Positions 28,229-36,726 of a stretch of DNA of 64,000 bases are shown here, piece by piece. Position 1 is the first letter of the stretch. Each line of letters begins with the position of its first letter. Below the pieces are notes generated by a model. The model was not told the DNA's origin. It made no database searches and worked only from the letters and a program-made list of their open reading frames with translations. This stretch comes from Acidobacteriota bacterium (lineage in GTDB: Bacteria; Acidobacteriota; Vicinamibacteria; Vicinamibacterales; UBA2999): NCBI GenBank assembly GCA_009694735.1, contig SHUG01000001.1, positions 1-64,000 on the forward strand, read 5' to 3'. The position numbers and the translations under genes are program-made.

Positions 28229-29221
28229 ATGCCTGCGACCACACCCCCGCTCCGTTTGTTAGGCGCTGCCGACGTTCTCGAAGGCCTGCGCGCGCTGCGC
28301 CAGCAGCAGCCAGTCAAATACGCGGCGTTCTACTCGAGTCAGCTCGGGGGCGTGGTTACCGACCCCGCCCTGATGGTCATCCCGTTTGACGATCACATGG
28401 TGCATCGCGGCCACGGGATTTTCGACACCGCGAGCATCGTCGATGGCAGGATCTACGACCTCGACGCGCACCTCGACCGCTTCATCCGCTCGGCAGGGCG
28501 CTCCAATCTGCCACTGCCCGCGACCCGCGAACAGATGCGCGACCTCATCGTCGGGACGACGGCGGTGAGTGGGATGCGGGATGGCGCGATCCGTTACTGG
28601 CTCTCGTCAGGACCTGGCAGCCTCGAACTCAGTCCCGCCGCCGGCGCGGAGCCGGGATTCTTCGTCATGATCTTCGCCGGCCTCTCGTATCCCGATCGCT
28701 GGTATACCGAGGGCTTGAAGGTGATGACCACCACGTTTCCGATCAAGCCGTCCCTGTACGCGATTACCAAGAGCACTAACTACCTGCCGAACGTGCTGAT
28801 GCAGATGGAGGCCAAACAGGCCGGCCTCGACAACGGGGTGTTCATTGACGCGGCGGGGCATGTCGGCGAGAGCTCGAACATGAACGTCGCCTTCGTGACC
28901 CAGGACGGCGTGTTTCGCCATCCGAAGTTCGATCACATCCTGTCGGGCTGCACGTCGTTGCGGCTGCTGGAATTGGCTCAGGCCCTCGTGACGCAGGGGC
29001 TGATCGCCGGCGTTGAGGTGTGCGACATCCCGGTGGCCGCCGCCCGCGCCGCCCGCGAGATGATGCTGATTGGCAGTTCGATCAAGGTTGCGTCGGTCGT
29101 GGAATGGGACGGCGCCAAGATTGGCGACGGGCGGCCAGGCGCGATTGCCAAATCCCTGCTCGGGCTGCTCGACGCCGACATGCGCAGCGGCCGGGATCGC
29201 CTGACCGATGTTCCCTATTAG
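28229..29221 (+). CDS. Class IV PLP-dependent aminotransferase (D-amino acid / branched-chain / aminodeoxychorismate lyase fold)
   Basis: 330 residues. Fold-type IV features: MVHRGHGIFDTASIVDGRIY near the N-terminus, the PLP lysine in YAITKSTNYLPNVL, and GHVGESSNMNVAFV with the cofactor-binding Glu. A C-terminal LIGSSIKVASVVEWDG completes the fold. The family covers branched-chain and D-amino acid transaminases and 4-amino-4-deoxychorismate lyase; sequence by eye does not decide among them, though overall it looks closer to plant-type D-amino acid aminotransferases than to IlvE. Expression may be controlled by the upstream terminator. Confidence 0.85.
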   Translation: MPATTPPLRLLGAADVLEGLRALRQQQPVKYAAFYSSQLGGVVTDPALMVIPFDDHMVHRGHGIFDTASIVDGRIYDLDAHLDRFIRSAGRSNLPLPATREQMRDLIVGTTAVSGMRDGAIRYWLSSGPGSLELSPAAGAEPGFFVMIFAGLSYPDRWYTEGLKVMTTTFPIKPSLYAITKSTNYLPNVLMQMEAKQAGLDNGVFIDAAGHVGESSNMNVAFVTQDGVFRHPKFDHILSGCTSLRLLELAQALVTQGLIAGVEVCDIPVAAARAAREMMLIGSSIKVASVVEWDGAKIGDGRPGAIAKSLLGLLDADMRSGRDRLTDVPY

Positions 29222-29332
29222 GATGGCGCCCAAGACGGGATGAGGTAGACTCCCCAAGCGAGGCGCCGCCCCCCGGATCGCGGAATCGTCTCACCATTGC
29301 CCGGGTGCGTCCGGGCCGCGCAGGGATTCCGC

Positions 29333-29674
29333 ATGCAGATCAACGAACGTACCGTCGGCGACATCACTGTCCTGGACCTCCAGGGCAAACTCACTATCGA
29401 TGATGGTGCGACACTGCTGCGCGACAAGGTCGCCAGCGTCGTGTTCCAGGGCCGGAACAAGGTCATCCTGAATCTCGCCGGCGTCGGCTACATGGACAGT
29501 GGCGGCCTGGGCGAACTGGTGCGCTGCTCGATGGCCGCGCGCAAGGCGAATGGCGCCGTGAAGCTCGCCAACCTCACCAGCCGCATCACCGACCTGCTGA
29601 CCATTACCAAGCTGCTCACCGTGTTCGACACGTTCGACTCGGAAGAGCTGGCGCTGGCCAGCTTCAGTAAGTAA
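29333..29674 (+). CDS. STAS-domain anti-sigma factor antagonist
   Basis: 113 residues from ATG 29333, preceded by AGGGA seven bases upstream. A single STAS domain: INERTVGDITVLDLQGKL, then the phosphorylation site region VGYMDSGGLGELV, in which the Ser is the residue phosphorylated by partner kinases in SpoIIAA-like proteins. When unphosphorylated, such proteins release a sigma factor by binding the anti-sigma. No anti-sigma gene is adjacent. A second STAS gene of the same size lies at 47570-47911. Confidence 0.9.
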   Translation: MQINERTVGDITVLDLQGKLTIDDGATLLRDKVASVVFQGRNKVILNLAGVGYMDSGGLGELVRCSMAARKANGAVKLANLTSRITDLLTITKLLTVFDTFDSEELALASFSK

Positions 29675-29701
29675 CGCGCACGGAAGTAGGCCTCAGGGCT
29701 T

Positions 29702-29730
29702 CCATCTTCGCCAAGGCTACTGCGGACAAG
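29702..29730 (+). repeat. Inner-unit repeat CTTCGCCAAGGCTAC
   Basis: ATCTTCGCCAAGGCTACTGC followed by GGACAAG, one copy of the inner unit of the main dispersed repeat family, between the STAS and dipeptidase genes. Confidence 0.8.
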
Positions 29731-29768
29731 CCGCCCCTCGTGGGGCTCGGCGCTCTCGCCCCTCGTAG

Positions 29769-29878
29769 GCTCGGGCTCTTCGAGCGCTTCTGGGGGATGC
29801 CCGTCCCCCACGAACGCAGTGAGCCGCAGGATGCGAGCGTAAGCGAGCGACCCCCATGAGGGCTCGCAGAGCCCGAGC
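29769..29878. repeat. 110-bp inverted-repeat element
   Basis: GCTCGGGCTC (29769-29778) and GAGCCCGAGC (29869-29878) are perfect 10-bp ends. Inside lies hairpin TGGGGGA-TGCCCG-TCCCCCA and a GCGAGCG-rich stretch with further pairing. It looks like a small non-autonomous element or a large mRNA hairpin; no ORF is inside. It ends 40 bases before the dipeptidase start. Confidence 0.6.
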
Positions 29879-29918
29879 CCGAGCCGGTGGTAGGATCTCC
29901 GCCTCAGGAGATTGCCAG

Positions 29919-31058
29919 ATGAACCGCATTGCTTCCGTTATCGCTGCCCTCTTTCTATTCGTGAGCCTGGCCGATCCGCGGCCCTCGGCCCAGGCCGGCG
30001 CCGACGTCGCGCTGGTGGCCAAGGCACGGGGCATCCACGAGCGCGTGATTGCGCTCGATACCCACGACGACATCAACCCGGACAACTTTACCCGCCAGAA
30101 GAACTACACCCAGCGGCTCGACACGCAGGTCAACCTGCCCAAGATGGTCGAAGGCGGTCTCGACGCGTCCTTCTTCATCGTCTACGTCGGCCAGGGGCCG
30201 CTGACGCCCGAAGGCTACGACAGCGCATACAAGCAGGCCGTGGCGAAGTTCGACGCCGTGCACCACCTGACCAAAGAGATCGCGTCGGACCAGATCGAGC
30301 TGGCGCTGACCGCCGCCGATGTGCCGCGGATTGCGAAGTCGGGGAAGAAGGTTGCGCTGATCGGCATCGAGAACGCCTATTCGCTCGGCACCGACATCAA
30401 GCGTGTGAAGGAATTTCACGATCGCGGCGGCCGCTACATGTCGCTGGCGCACAACGGGCACAGCCAGTTCGCCGACTCCAACACCGGCGAGCGCGATGGC
30501 AAGTGGCTGCACAACGGCTTGAGCGAGCTCGGCAAGCAGGCGATTGCCGAGATGAACAAGTGGGGCATCATGGTCGACCTGTCACACCCGTCGAAGGCCG
30601 CCAACCTGCAGGCGATGGCGCTGTCGAAGGCGCCGGTCATTGCCTCGCACTCCGCGGCCCGCGCCCTTGCCGACCACAGCCGCAACATGGACGATGAGCA
30701 GTTGCTGGCGCTGAAGAAGAACGGCGGCGTGATCCAGACGGTGGCGTTTGCCGGTTACGTGAAGATCAATAAACCCGGCACACCCGCCGAGGCCCGCGCC
30801 ACCGTGGCCGACTTCGTCAACCACATCGACTACCTCGTGAAAACGATCGGCCTCGAACACGTCGGCATCTCCTCGGACTTCGACGGCGGTGGTGGTGTCA
30901 CGGGCTGGAACGGCGCTGAGGAGACCTTCAACGTCACATTGGAGCTCGTGCGCCGAGGCTATACCGAAGAGCAGATCGGCAAGATCTGGAGCGGCAACCT
31001 GCTGCGCGTGATGGCCGACGTCGAGCAGGTGGCCAACCAGATTCAGGGGCGGAAATAG
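29919..31058 (+). CDS. Secreted M19-family (renal-type) dipeptidase
   Basis: 379 residues from ATG 29919, with AGGAG 8 bases upstream and a signal peptide (RIASVIAALFLFVSLADP). Zinc and catalytic residues of M19 enzymes are visible: HxD in VIALDTHDDIN, the bridging Glu in ALIGIENAYSLG, His residues in SLAHNGHSQFAD and VIASHSAARALADHSRNM, and Asp in GISSDFDGGGG. These enzymes hydrolyse dipeptides, including some with D-residues at the C-side. The MoxR gene starts immediately after the stop, with no gap, so it may be the first gene of that operon. Confidence 0.93.
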   Translation: MNRIASVIAALFLFVSLADPRPSAQAGADVALVAKARGIHERVIALDTHDDINPDNFTRQKNYTQRLDTQVNLPKMVEGGLDASFFIVYVGQGPLTPEGYDSAYKQAVAKFDAVHHLTKEIASDQIELALTAADVPRIAKSGKKVALIGIENAYSLGTDIKRVKEFHDRGGRYMSLAHNGHSQFADSNTGERDGKWLHNGLSELGKQAIAEMNKWGIMVDLSHPSKAANLQAMALSKAPVIASHSAARALADHSRNMDDEQLLALKKNGGVIQTVAFAGYVKINKPGTPAEARATVADFVNHIDYLVKTIGLEHVGISSDFDGGGGVTGWNGAEETFNVTLELVRRGYTEEQIGKIWSGNLLRVMADVEQVANQIQGRK

Positions 31059-32099
31059 GTGCATCCGGAACTCCAGGAGGCGATCGACTTTCACGTCGCG
31101 GTGATCGCCGAGGGCAGCAAGGCGCTGGTGGGCTACGACACGGCCAAGGCCGTCGCCAACGTCGTCTTGCTGTCGGAGATTCCGACTACTTACGACAAGC
31201 GCTCCGAACGCCAGGTCAACGCCGGCAACCTGTTGCTGCGCGGCGTGCCTGGCGTGGGCAAGACCTTCTTTGGCGTGATCCTGTCGGCGATCAGCGATGC
31301 GAAGTTCGCGCGCATCCAGGGCCGCGCCGACCTGCAACCCACCGAGGTGGTGGGTTTCCAGATGATCAATCCATCCACCGGTGAGCTGGTGACCGAGTTT
31401 GGCCCGATGGCCTCGGCCGAAGTCATCCTGCTCGACGAGATCAACCGCATTCCGCTCAAGTCGCAGAGTGCGTTTCTTGAAGCGCTGCAGGACCGCACCA
31501 TCACGGTCGGCAAGACCACCTATGAATTGCCGGCGTTCAGTTTCGCGATTGCGACCATGAACCCGGTGGAGCTGGGGCAGGGCACCTTTCCGCTCTCGGA
31601 AGCGGCCACCGACCGGTTTGCGGCCATGGTCAACATTGGCTACCTGCCCCCCGAGGAGGAGGAGAAGCTCGTGAACTTCGACTTCAAGCAGGTGCGGCTC
31701 AACCCGTTGCTGTCGAAGGATCGCATTGTCCAGTTGCGAGCGGTGATCGGTAAGGGTGTATTCCTGCACGACCGGATCGGCCGCTACATCCAGCGCCTGG
31801 TGGCCGCGACCCGCCCCTATAACGAGGACACCGACTGGCGGCGCCACTCGGCGTCGGAACTGGTGGAGCGTGGTGTTGACCTGGGCGCGTCGCCGAGGGC
31901 CATCATCTGCTGGAGTCGATTGGCCAAGGTCTGGGCGCTGCTGCAGCACCGGCGCGCCGAGGTCTATCCCGAGGACATCCAGGAACTTGCGCCCTTCGTG
32001 CTGGCCCATCGCATCTGGCTGGGTCCGCACGCGGCGGCACACGGCCTGACCGCCGAGGCGGTGATTCGCGACGTCATCGAACAGGTGCCCGTGCCATGA
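31059..32099 (+). CDS. MoxR-type AAA+ ATPase
   Basis: 346 residues starting at GTG 31059 directly after the dipeptidase stop. Walker A is LRGVPGVGKTFFG, Walker B VILLDEINRIP, sensor 1 FAIATMNPVE; the C-terminal lid has GASPRAIICWSRLAKVWALL. MoxR ATPases act as chaperones that work with VWA-domain proteins encoded beside them, often in metal-centre or envelope-stress functions. Here it heads four genes that overlap end to start (31059-36118), two with VWA domains. Confidence 0.93.
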   Translation: MHPELQEAIDFHVAVIAEGSKALVGYDTAKAVANVVLLSEIPTTYDKRSERQVNAGNLLLRGVPGVGKTFFGVILSAISDAKFARIQGRADLQPTEVVGFQMINPSTGELVTEFGPMASAEVILLDEINRIPLKSQSAFLEALQDRTITVGKTTYELPAFSFAIATMNPVELGQGTFPLSEAATDRFAAMVNIGYLPPEEEEKLVNFDFKQVRLNPLLSKDRIVQLRAVIGKGVFLHDRIGRYIQRLVAATRPYNEDTDWRRHSASELVERGVDLGASPRAIICWSRLAKVWALLQHRRAEVYPEDIQELAPFVLAHRIWLGPHAAAHGLTAEAVIRDVIEQVPVP

Positions 32100-33235
32100 G
32101 GACGACGATCGCCATGATAGCGACGGTGCTCCTCTCGGTGCCGTCGAGCGCCCAGGGCGTCGATCCCATTCGCTGCTGGTGGCAGTCCAGCACCGGCGCG
32201 GTGACGATCGGCGAAGCGTTCAATGTGGTGCTGACCTGCGCGGTGATCGAAACCGCGTCGATGCAGGTGGTGGCCGATCAATCGCGGCTCGGCGTCGCTT
32301 CGATCCAGATGGCGCCGTTCGAAATTCTTGGTGGCTCGCATCCCGCCGGCGCGCATCGCCTGCAGCGGCGGTTCTTTCAATATCACTATCAGCTGCGATT
32401 GATCGGCGCCGATGCCATCGGCCACGACGTCAACGTGCCCGCGCTGTCGATTCCGTACCGTGTGCACAGCCGCGTCGGTGCCGCCGCCGCCCTCGAGGGA
32501 CGCGACCTCACCTACCTGATGCCGGCGCTGCCCATCAAGGTGCTGTCGCTCGTGCCGGCCGAGGCCGCTGACATTCGCGACGGTTCTGACGCCAGCCTGA
32601 CCGCCGTGGAGGCGTTGCGGTTCCGCGGCAGCATGTTCCAGATTCTGGCGATTGCGCTTGGCGCGATCGCCGCCGTGATAGCCGTGATGGCACTGGTGCC
32701 GCTGGCTCGTGGGGTCCGCAAGAGCGGTGCAGCCGCCAGCGACCGGCTGCCCGATCGGGCGGTGGCTTCACGCGCGTCGCAGGAGCTGGCTGAAGCGCAG
32801 GCATCAGCCACGACCGACGGCTGGACCGACACCGCGGTGGCCCGCGCCCTCGCGGCGATTCGCGTAATCGCCGCCCTGGCCATCCGGCGCCCGATTAGTG
32901 AGAAGGTATTGAAGGTGAACGCGCCAGTACCCGAAGGTCGGCTCGCGGTCGCGCACGGCCGTGTCAGGTCGATGAGAGCATCGGTCTCGAGCGCGGTAAC
33001 TGCCACGGACGTGGCGGTCGCGGGTTCTCGACTCGACGATTCGGTGCCGCTCGCGCATCGGCATCAGCTCGAAGGCCTGCAATCTGCGTTGGTCGCAATG
33101 ACCGCTGCGCTGTATCAACAAGCGCCGGTTCGTGATGCGGCGACGTTGAACGAGGCGATCCGCCATGCCCGCGCAGTGGCCAACGACCTGCGACGTGAGC
33201 GCAGTGCCTGGAGCACGTGGTGGTCGCGGCGCTGA
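32096..33235 (+). CDS. Membrane-anchored protein of the MoxR/VWA operon, BatD-like
   Basis: 379 residues, start overlapping the MoxR stop as ATGA. A signal peptide (TIAMIATVLLSVPSSAQG) precedes an extracytoplasmic domain with beta-strand character (IGEAFNVVLTCAVIETASMQ, RFFQYHYQLRLIGADAIG). A membrane helix follows near residue 185-205 (ILAIALGAIAAVIAVMALVP), and the last ~170 residues are cytoplasmic, helical and Arg/Ala-rich. The layout resembles BatD-type partners of VWA proteins, but I see no decisive motif. Confidence 0.6.
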   Translation: MRTTIAMIATVLLSVPSSAQGVDPIRCWWQSSTGAVTIGEAFNVVLTCAVIETASMQVVADQSRLGVASIQMAPFEILGGSHPAGAHRLQRRFFQYHYQLRLIGADAIGHDVNVPALSIPYRVHSRVGAAAALEGRDLTYLMPALPIKVLSLVPAEAADIRDGSDASLTAVEALRFRGSMFQILAIALGAIAAVIAVMALVPLARGVRKSGAAASDRLPDRAVASRASQELAEAQASATTDGWTDTAVARALAAIRVIAALAIRRPISEKVLKVNAPVPEGRLAVAHGRVRSMRASVSSAVTATDVAVAGSRLDDSVPLAHRHQLEGLQSALVAMTAALYQQAPVRDAATLNEAIRHARAVANDLRRERSAWSTWWSRR

Positions 33236-34317
33236 CCGCGGTGGCGCACTCGGTGGCCGCCGAATGGGCGGTGTTCGACTTTGGCGGCTTGCAGTTCTGG
33301 CGCCGCGATACCGGACGCCTGGCGTTGCTGGCGGTGGTTGGTGTGGCGGTCGTGCTGCTGTTGGTTCGGGCGTCGATGACCCGCAAGCCGGGTCGCCATC
33401 ACATTGTGCTGCCGGCACTGCTCAGGTCGCTGCCGGCCTCGCGCCTGGCTTGGACGCGGCACTTGCCCGTGGTCCTGTTCGTGGCGGCGCTGCCCTTTGC
33501 ACTGCTGGCCCTGGCCGACCCCTATTCGTCGCTGGTGGTGCAGAACGTCACTTATCCCGGCCGTCGCATCAGCCTGATGATTGACGCGTCCGACAGCATG
33601 CAAACGGCCTTCACGGCCGCCACCCTCAATACGCGCAACGACGTGCAGCCGGCATTTTTCACGACCATTGCTGCCGCCGAGCGCTTTGTCCAGTTGCGGC
33701 GCAAGGGACGCCATCGCGACCTGATGGCCCTGGTCGAGTTCGGCAGCCGCGCCTATGTCATCACGCCCTTTACCAGTGACTACGACAACCTGCTGTTGAG
33801 CATGGCGCTGATCGGCGATCCGGTCGAGTTCTCCCAGTTTCCCGAGTCGGGCACCGTGATCGCCAGCGCGCTCGAAGAGAGCATCGAGATCTTCAAGGCC
33901 TTCAATTTTCTCGAGGCGTCCGGCAATCTCATGGTGATTTTCACCGACGGCGAGGACACCACCTCGATGGTCCACGGCCGCACGCTCGACGACATCCTGA
34001 AGAGCGCCGTCGACAACAAGATCCCGCTGTTCTTCGTTCGCACGAACTACAACAAAGAATTCGGCGAAGGCATTCCTGACGCCCAGTGGAAAGCCGCGGT
34101 AGAGAAGACCGGCGGCCGCTACTACGTCGCCAAAAACGAGGCGAGCCTGATTGCCGCGGTTGAAGACATCGATCGCGAAGCGGTTGGCACCATCGAGACG
34201 CGCCAGTACTCGAGTCAGCAGGCGCGCTTCAGTTTGTTCGCCCTGGCGGCGGCCGTCTTGTGGACAGGCGCCGCCGGCCTCAAACTCGCGACACCCTGGT
34301 TTGGAAAGTTGCCATGA
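33217..34317 (+). CDS. VWA-domain membrane protein (BatA/BatB-like)
   Basis: 366 residues from GTG 33217, overlapping the previous gene by 19 bases. N-terminal helices (~40-55 and ~80-100) lead to a VWA domain with the metal site ISLMIDASDSMQTAF and a later MVIFTDGEDTTSM. A final membrane helix (SLFALAAAVLWTGAAGL) lies at the C-terminus. In the VWA domain a divalent metal binds protein ligands. Works with the MoxR ATPase. The next gene overlaps the stop as ATGA. Confidence 0.88.
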   Translation: MVVAALTAVAHSVAAEWAVFDFGGLQFWRRDTGRLALLAVVGVAVVLLLVRASMTRKPGRHHIVLPALLRSLPASRLAWTRHLPVVLFVAALPFALLALADPYSSLVVQNVTYPGRRISLMIDASDSMQTAFTAATLNTRNDVQPAFFTTIAAAERFVQLRRKGRHRDLMALVEFGSRAYVITPFTSDYDNLLLSMALIGDPVEFSQFPESGTVIASALEESIEIFKAFNFLEASGNLMVIFTDGEDTTSMVHGRTLDDILKSAVDNKIPLFFVRTNYNKEFGEGIPDAQWKAAVEKTGGRYYVAKNEASLIAAVEDIDREAVGTIETRQYSSQQARFSLFALAAAVLWTGAAGLKLATPWFGKLP

Positions 34318-35036
34318 TCAATAAAACCGTTATCGCCCGCCTGCTGGTTGCCGTTGTCTTGTTCGCCGCGGCCTGGCTCTCGTGGTCCGAGGCCGCATTA
34401 GCCACCCGCGTGGCCGACGCCAGGCGACAGATGGCCACACTGCAGTTCCAGATCGACGATGATCTGACACCGGCGGCGTCGGTCTCCGACTACCTGCCGG
34501 GCGGTGACGGCAGCCTCTCCGACGACATCCGACGGATTCGCGCCACGGTCGCCTACTGGATTGGCGGGTATGACGAGGTACTGGAGGCAAACACCCAGGA
34601 GTTGGACTCGGATGTCCTGCTGACGGCGGCCAACGCGGCCTTCCGCGCCAGTGAACGCGATCGCCGCGCTCCGCAGGCAGAGCAGATCCAGCGGCTTGAC
34701 GGCGTCCTGCAGGCCTATGCCTCGGTGCTGAAGGCATCACCGCGCCATGCAGACGCGGCCTACAACTACGAGTACGTGTCGCGGGTGCGCGATCGGGTGG
34801 CATCGCGCGTGGCGGGCAAGACGCCTCCGGCCCAGGCCGCGGCCGCGCGATCCCCTTCGACAGGCTCAGGGCAAGGCGGCGATCTGCCCGCAGGCAACAC
34901 CATTCACGGCCGCCCGGGCGGACCGCCTCCCGAGGTGAAGGCCGAGGAGTTCCAGGTGATCGCGCCCATGGAGTATGGGGACCGCGAGGCCCAACCAGAA
35001 GCGACCCCGGGCGGCAAGATTCAGCGAAAAGGATGA
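34314..35036 (+). CDS. Membrane-anchored helical protein of the MoxR/VWA operon
   Basis: 240 residues from ATG 34314 (overlap ATGA with the VWA gene). One N-terminal membrane helix (VIARLLVAVVLFAAAWLSW) is followed by a mainly helical, TPR-like region outside the membrane (LQAYASVLKASPRHADAAYN). Near residue 185 the sequence SPSTGSGQGGD is encoded by a short repeat, TTCGACAGGCTCAGGGC, a common dispersed motif; it lies in a low-complexity linker and is probably harmless. A Pro/Gly-rich tail follows. The position matches the TPR-bearing members of Bat operons. Confidence 0.6.
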   Translation: MINKTVIARLLVAVVLFAAAWLSWSEAALATRVADARRQMATLQFQIDDDLTPAASVSDYLPGGDGSLSDDIRRIRATVAYWIGGYDEVLEANTQELDSDVLLTAANAAFRASERDRRAPQAEQIQRLDGVLQAYASVLKASPRHADAAYNYEYVSRVRDRVASRVAGKTPPAQAAAARSPSTGSGQGGDLPAGNTIHGRPGGPPPEVKAEEFQVIAPMEYGDREAQPEATPGGKIQRKG

Positions 35037-36118
35037 CCGAGGGACTGCAATTCGGCGCGCCACACTTCCTGTGGCTGCTGGTCGCGCCGGCCTTCCTGGT
35101 CGTGGCGTGGTTCTGGCGCGTTGGCCGACGATGGGCGGACCTGCGCCGCCTGCGCGAGCACCGCTCGATTCCGGTTCGTGAGCGGTTTGGCGTGGCCGGG
35201 GACCTGCCGTTCTGGCTGTGCCTGATCCTGGCCGCCGCGAGCGTGATCGTGGCGGTCGCCCGGCCCCAAGGTGTAACGACCGTGGTTGGGCGCGCGGGCG
35301 TCGACATCGTGGTCCTGCAGGATGGCTCCGCCTCGATGCATGTCACCGACGTCTCCGGTAATCGATGGCAACGCGCGATGACGTTCCTGCGCCTGCTTGG
35401 CGATTCACTCAGCTGGAACGACGATCGTCTCGCGCTCACGGTGTTCGCGCACATCGCCACGCCGCAGATTCGACTGACGAGCGATCCGAACACCGTCTTC
35501 TTCTTTCTCGATCACCTGCACGGCCGTCCGCCGTTCCGCCTTGAAGATGACACGACCTGGGACACCAACCTGGAGCAGGGGATTGCCTGGGGTCTTCGCC
35601 TGATCGAGAAGGACCGCGAGATTCACGGTCCGTCGCCCAACGCCAAGTTGTTCGTGATGCTCTCCGACGGCGAGGCGTGGAGTGGCGAGGTGGCCCGTTC
35701 AGTCGAGTTGGCCGGCCAGGCGCACGTGCCGCTGCATGTCATCGGTGTTGGAACGCTGGCAGGTGGGATGTTGCCGGAGAGCGTGAATACCGATGGGACG
35801 AAAGAGCCGTCGCCGGGACGGTCGCGGCTCGACCGGCCGTCGCTGCAGCGCATTGCCGCCGCCGGTGGCGGGCAGTACTACGAGCTCGATCGCGATCCCG
35901 ATCGCGAGATCGCCAACGCCATCATCGATGCCGGCCGCCGGCAGGCGCCGACGACGACGGAAGAAGCGGAGGTGCAGGAGTTGTACTGGCGGTTTCTCGC
36001 GGCCGGGCTCGCGCTATCGGTCGCCGGCGCCGTGTTTCTTCGCGAACGCGCTGAACTGGTCCTGCAATTGACGGGACTGACGCTGGCCGCCATAGGACTC
36101 CTGCGTGTTCTCTGGTAG
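35033..36118 (+). CDS. VWA-domain membrane protein (BatB-like)
   Basis: 361 residues, ATGA overlap with the gene before. N-terminal helices (FLWLLVAPAFLVVAWFW; LPFWLCLILAAASVIVAVA) lead into a VWA domain with DIVVLQDGSASMHVTDV as metal site and KLFVMLSDGEAWSGEV as the later loop. Two C-terminal helices close the protein. Last gene of the MoxR/VWA set. The standard set also includes a DUF58 protein between MoxR and the VWA genes; none is seen here. Confidence 0.88.
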   Translation: MTEGLQFGAPHFLWLLVAPAFLVVAWFWRVGRRWADLRRLREHRSIPVRERFGVAGDLPFWLCLILAAASVIVAVARPQGVTTVVGRAGVDIVVLQDGSASMHVTDVSGNRWQRAMTFLRLLGDSLSWNDDRLALTVFAHIATPQIRLTSDPNTVFFFLDHLHGRPPFRLEDDTTWDTNLEQGIAWGLRLIEKDREIHGPSPNAKLFVMLSDGEAWSGEVARSVELAGQAHVPLHVIGVGTLAGGMLPESVNTDGTKEPSPGRSRLDRPSLQRIAAAGGGQYYELDRDPDREIANAIIDAGRRQAPTTTEEAEVQELYWRFLAAGLALSVAGAVFLRERAELVLQLTGLTLAAIGLLRVLW

Positions 36119-36127
36119 TGTGCGCTC

Positions 36128-36726
36128 ATGAAAGTCCCCCTTGCGTTACTGGTTCTCTGTCTTCTTGCGATTCCCACGACACTTGCTGCGCAGCCGGTCA
36201 CGCTTGATTTCGGCACCCTGTCGCTCGATCAGCTCACCGATCGCGCATCCACCATCGTCGTCAGCACGGTGACGAGCCGGCGCGCCGAATGGGAAAACTA
36301 CGGTGCGTCCCGCCTGATCATCACCAAGGTGACGATGGCGGTGGAGCAGACGCTGAAGGGCAGTGCGCCCCGGACACTCGTCGTCGAGGTGCTGGGCGGG
36401 ACCATTGGCGATCAGACCCTGCATGTCTCGCACGTGCCGGAGTTTAAGGTTGGCGACCGCGCGTCTTGTTCCTGAACGGCGCGTTACACGCCGCGAGCCC
36501 GGTCGTGGGATCCGATCAGGGCCGGTTCCGCGTGATGAACGAAGCCGCTACTGGCACGGCCCGCGTGCTGAGCGCCGGATTTGCGCCGCTGGTATCGGCC
36601 GCCAAGATCGGCGCCCCCGCCGAGACGGCTGACGGTCCGGCGCGGTCGATGGCCGAGGCTTTTTCGCTCACTGATTTCGTGACGCTCGTCCGCGATCGCG
36701 TTCGCCAACAGGAGCGCCGCCGATGA
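36128..36726 (+). pseudogene. Secreted protein gene split by a frameshift
   Basis: The first frame (36128-36475) has a signal peptide (PLALLVLCLLAIPTTLAAQ) and runs to VPEFKVGDRASCS, then stops. The second frame (36466-36726) continues LFLNGALHAASPVVGSDQGRF to ERRR. One inserted base near 36461 would give GDRA-x-LFLNG, a single protein of about 199 residues. No catalytic motif seen. The downstream metalloprotease overlaps the stop as ATGA, so the pair is a normal operon. The break is either a real mutation or a one-base sequencing or assembly error. Confidence 0.65.
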
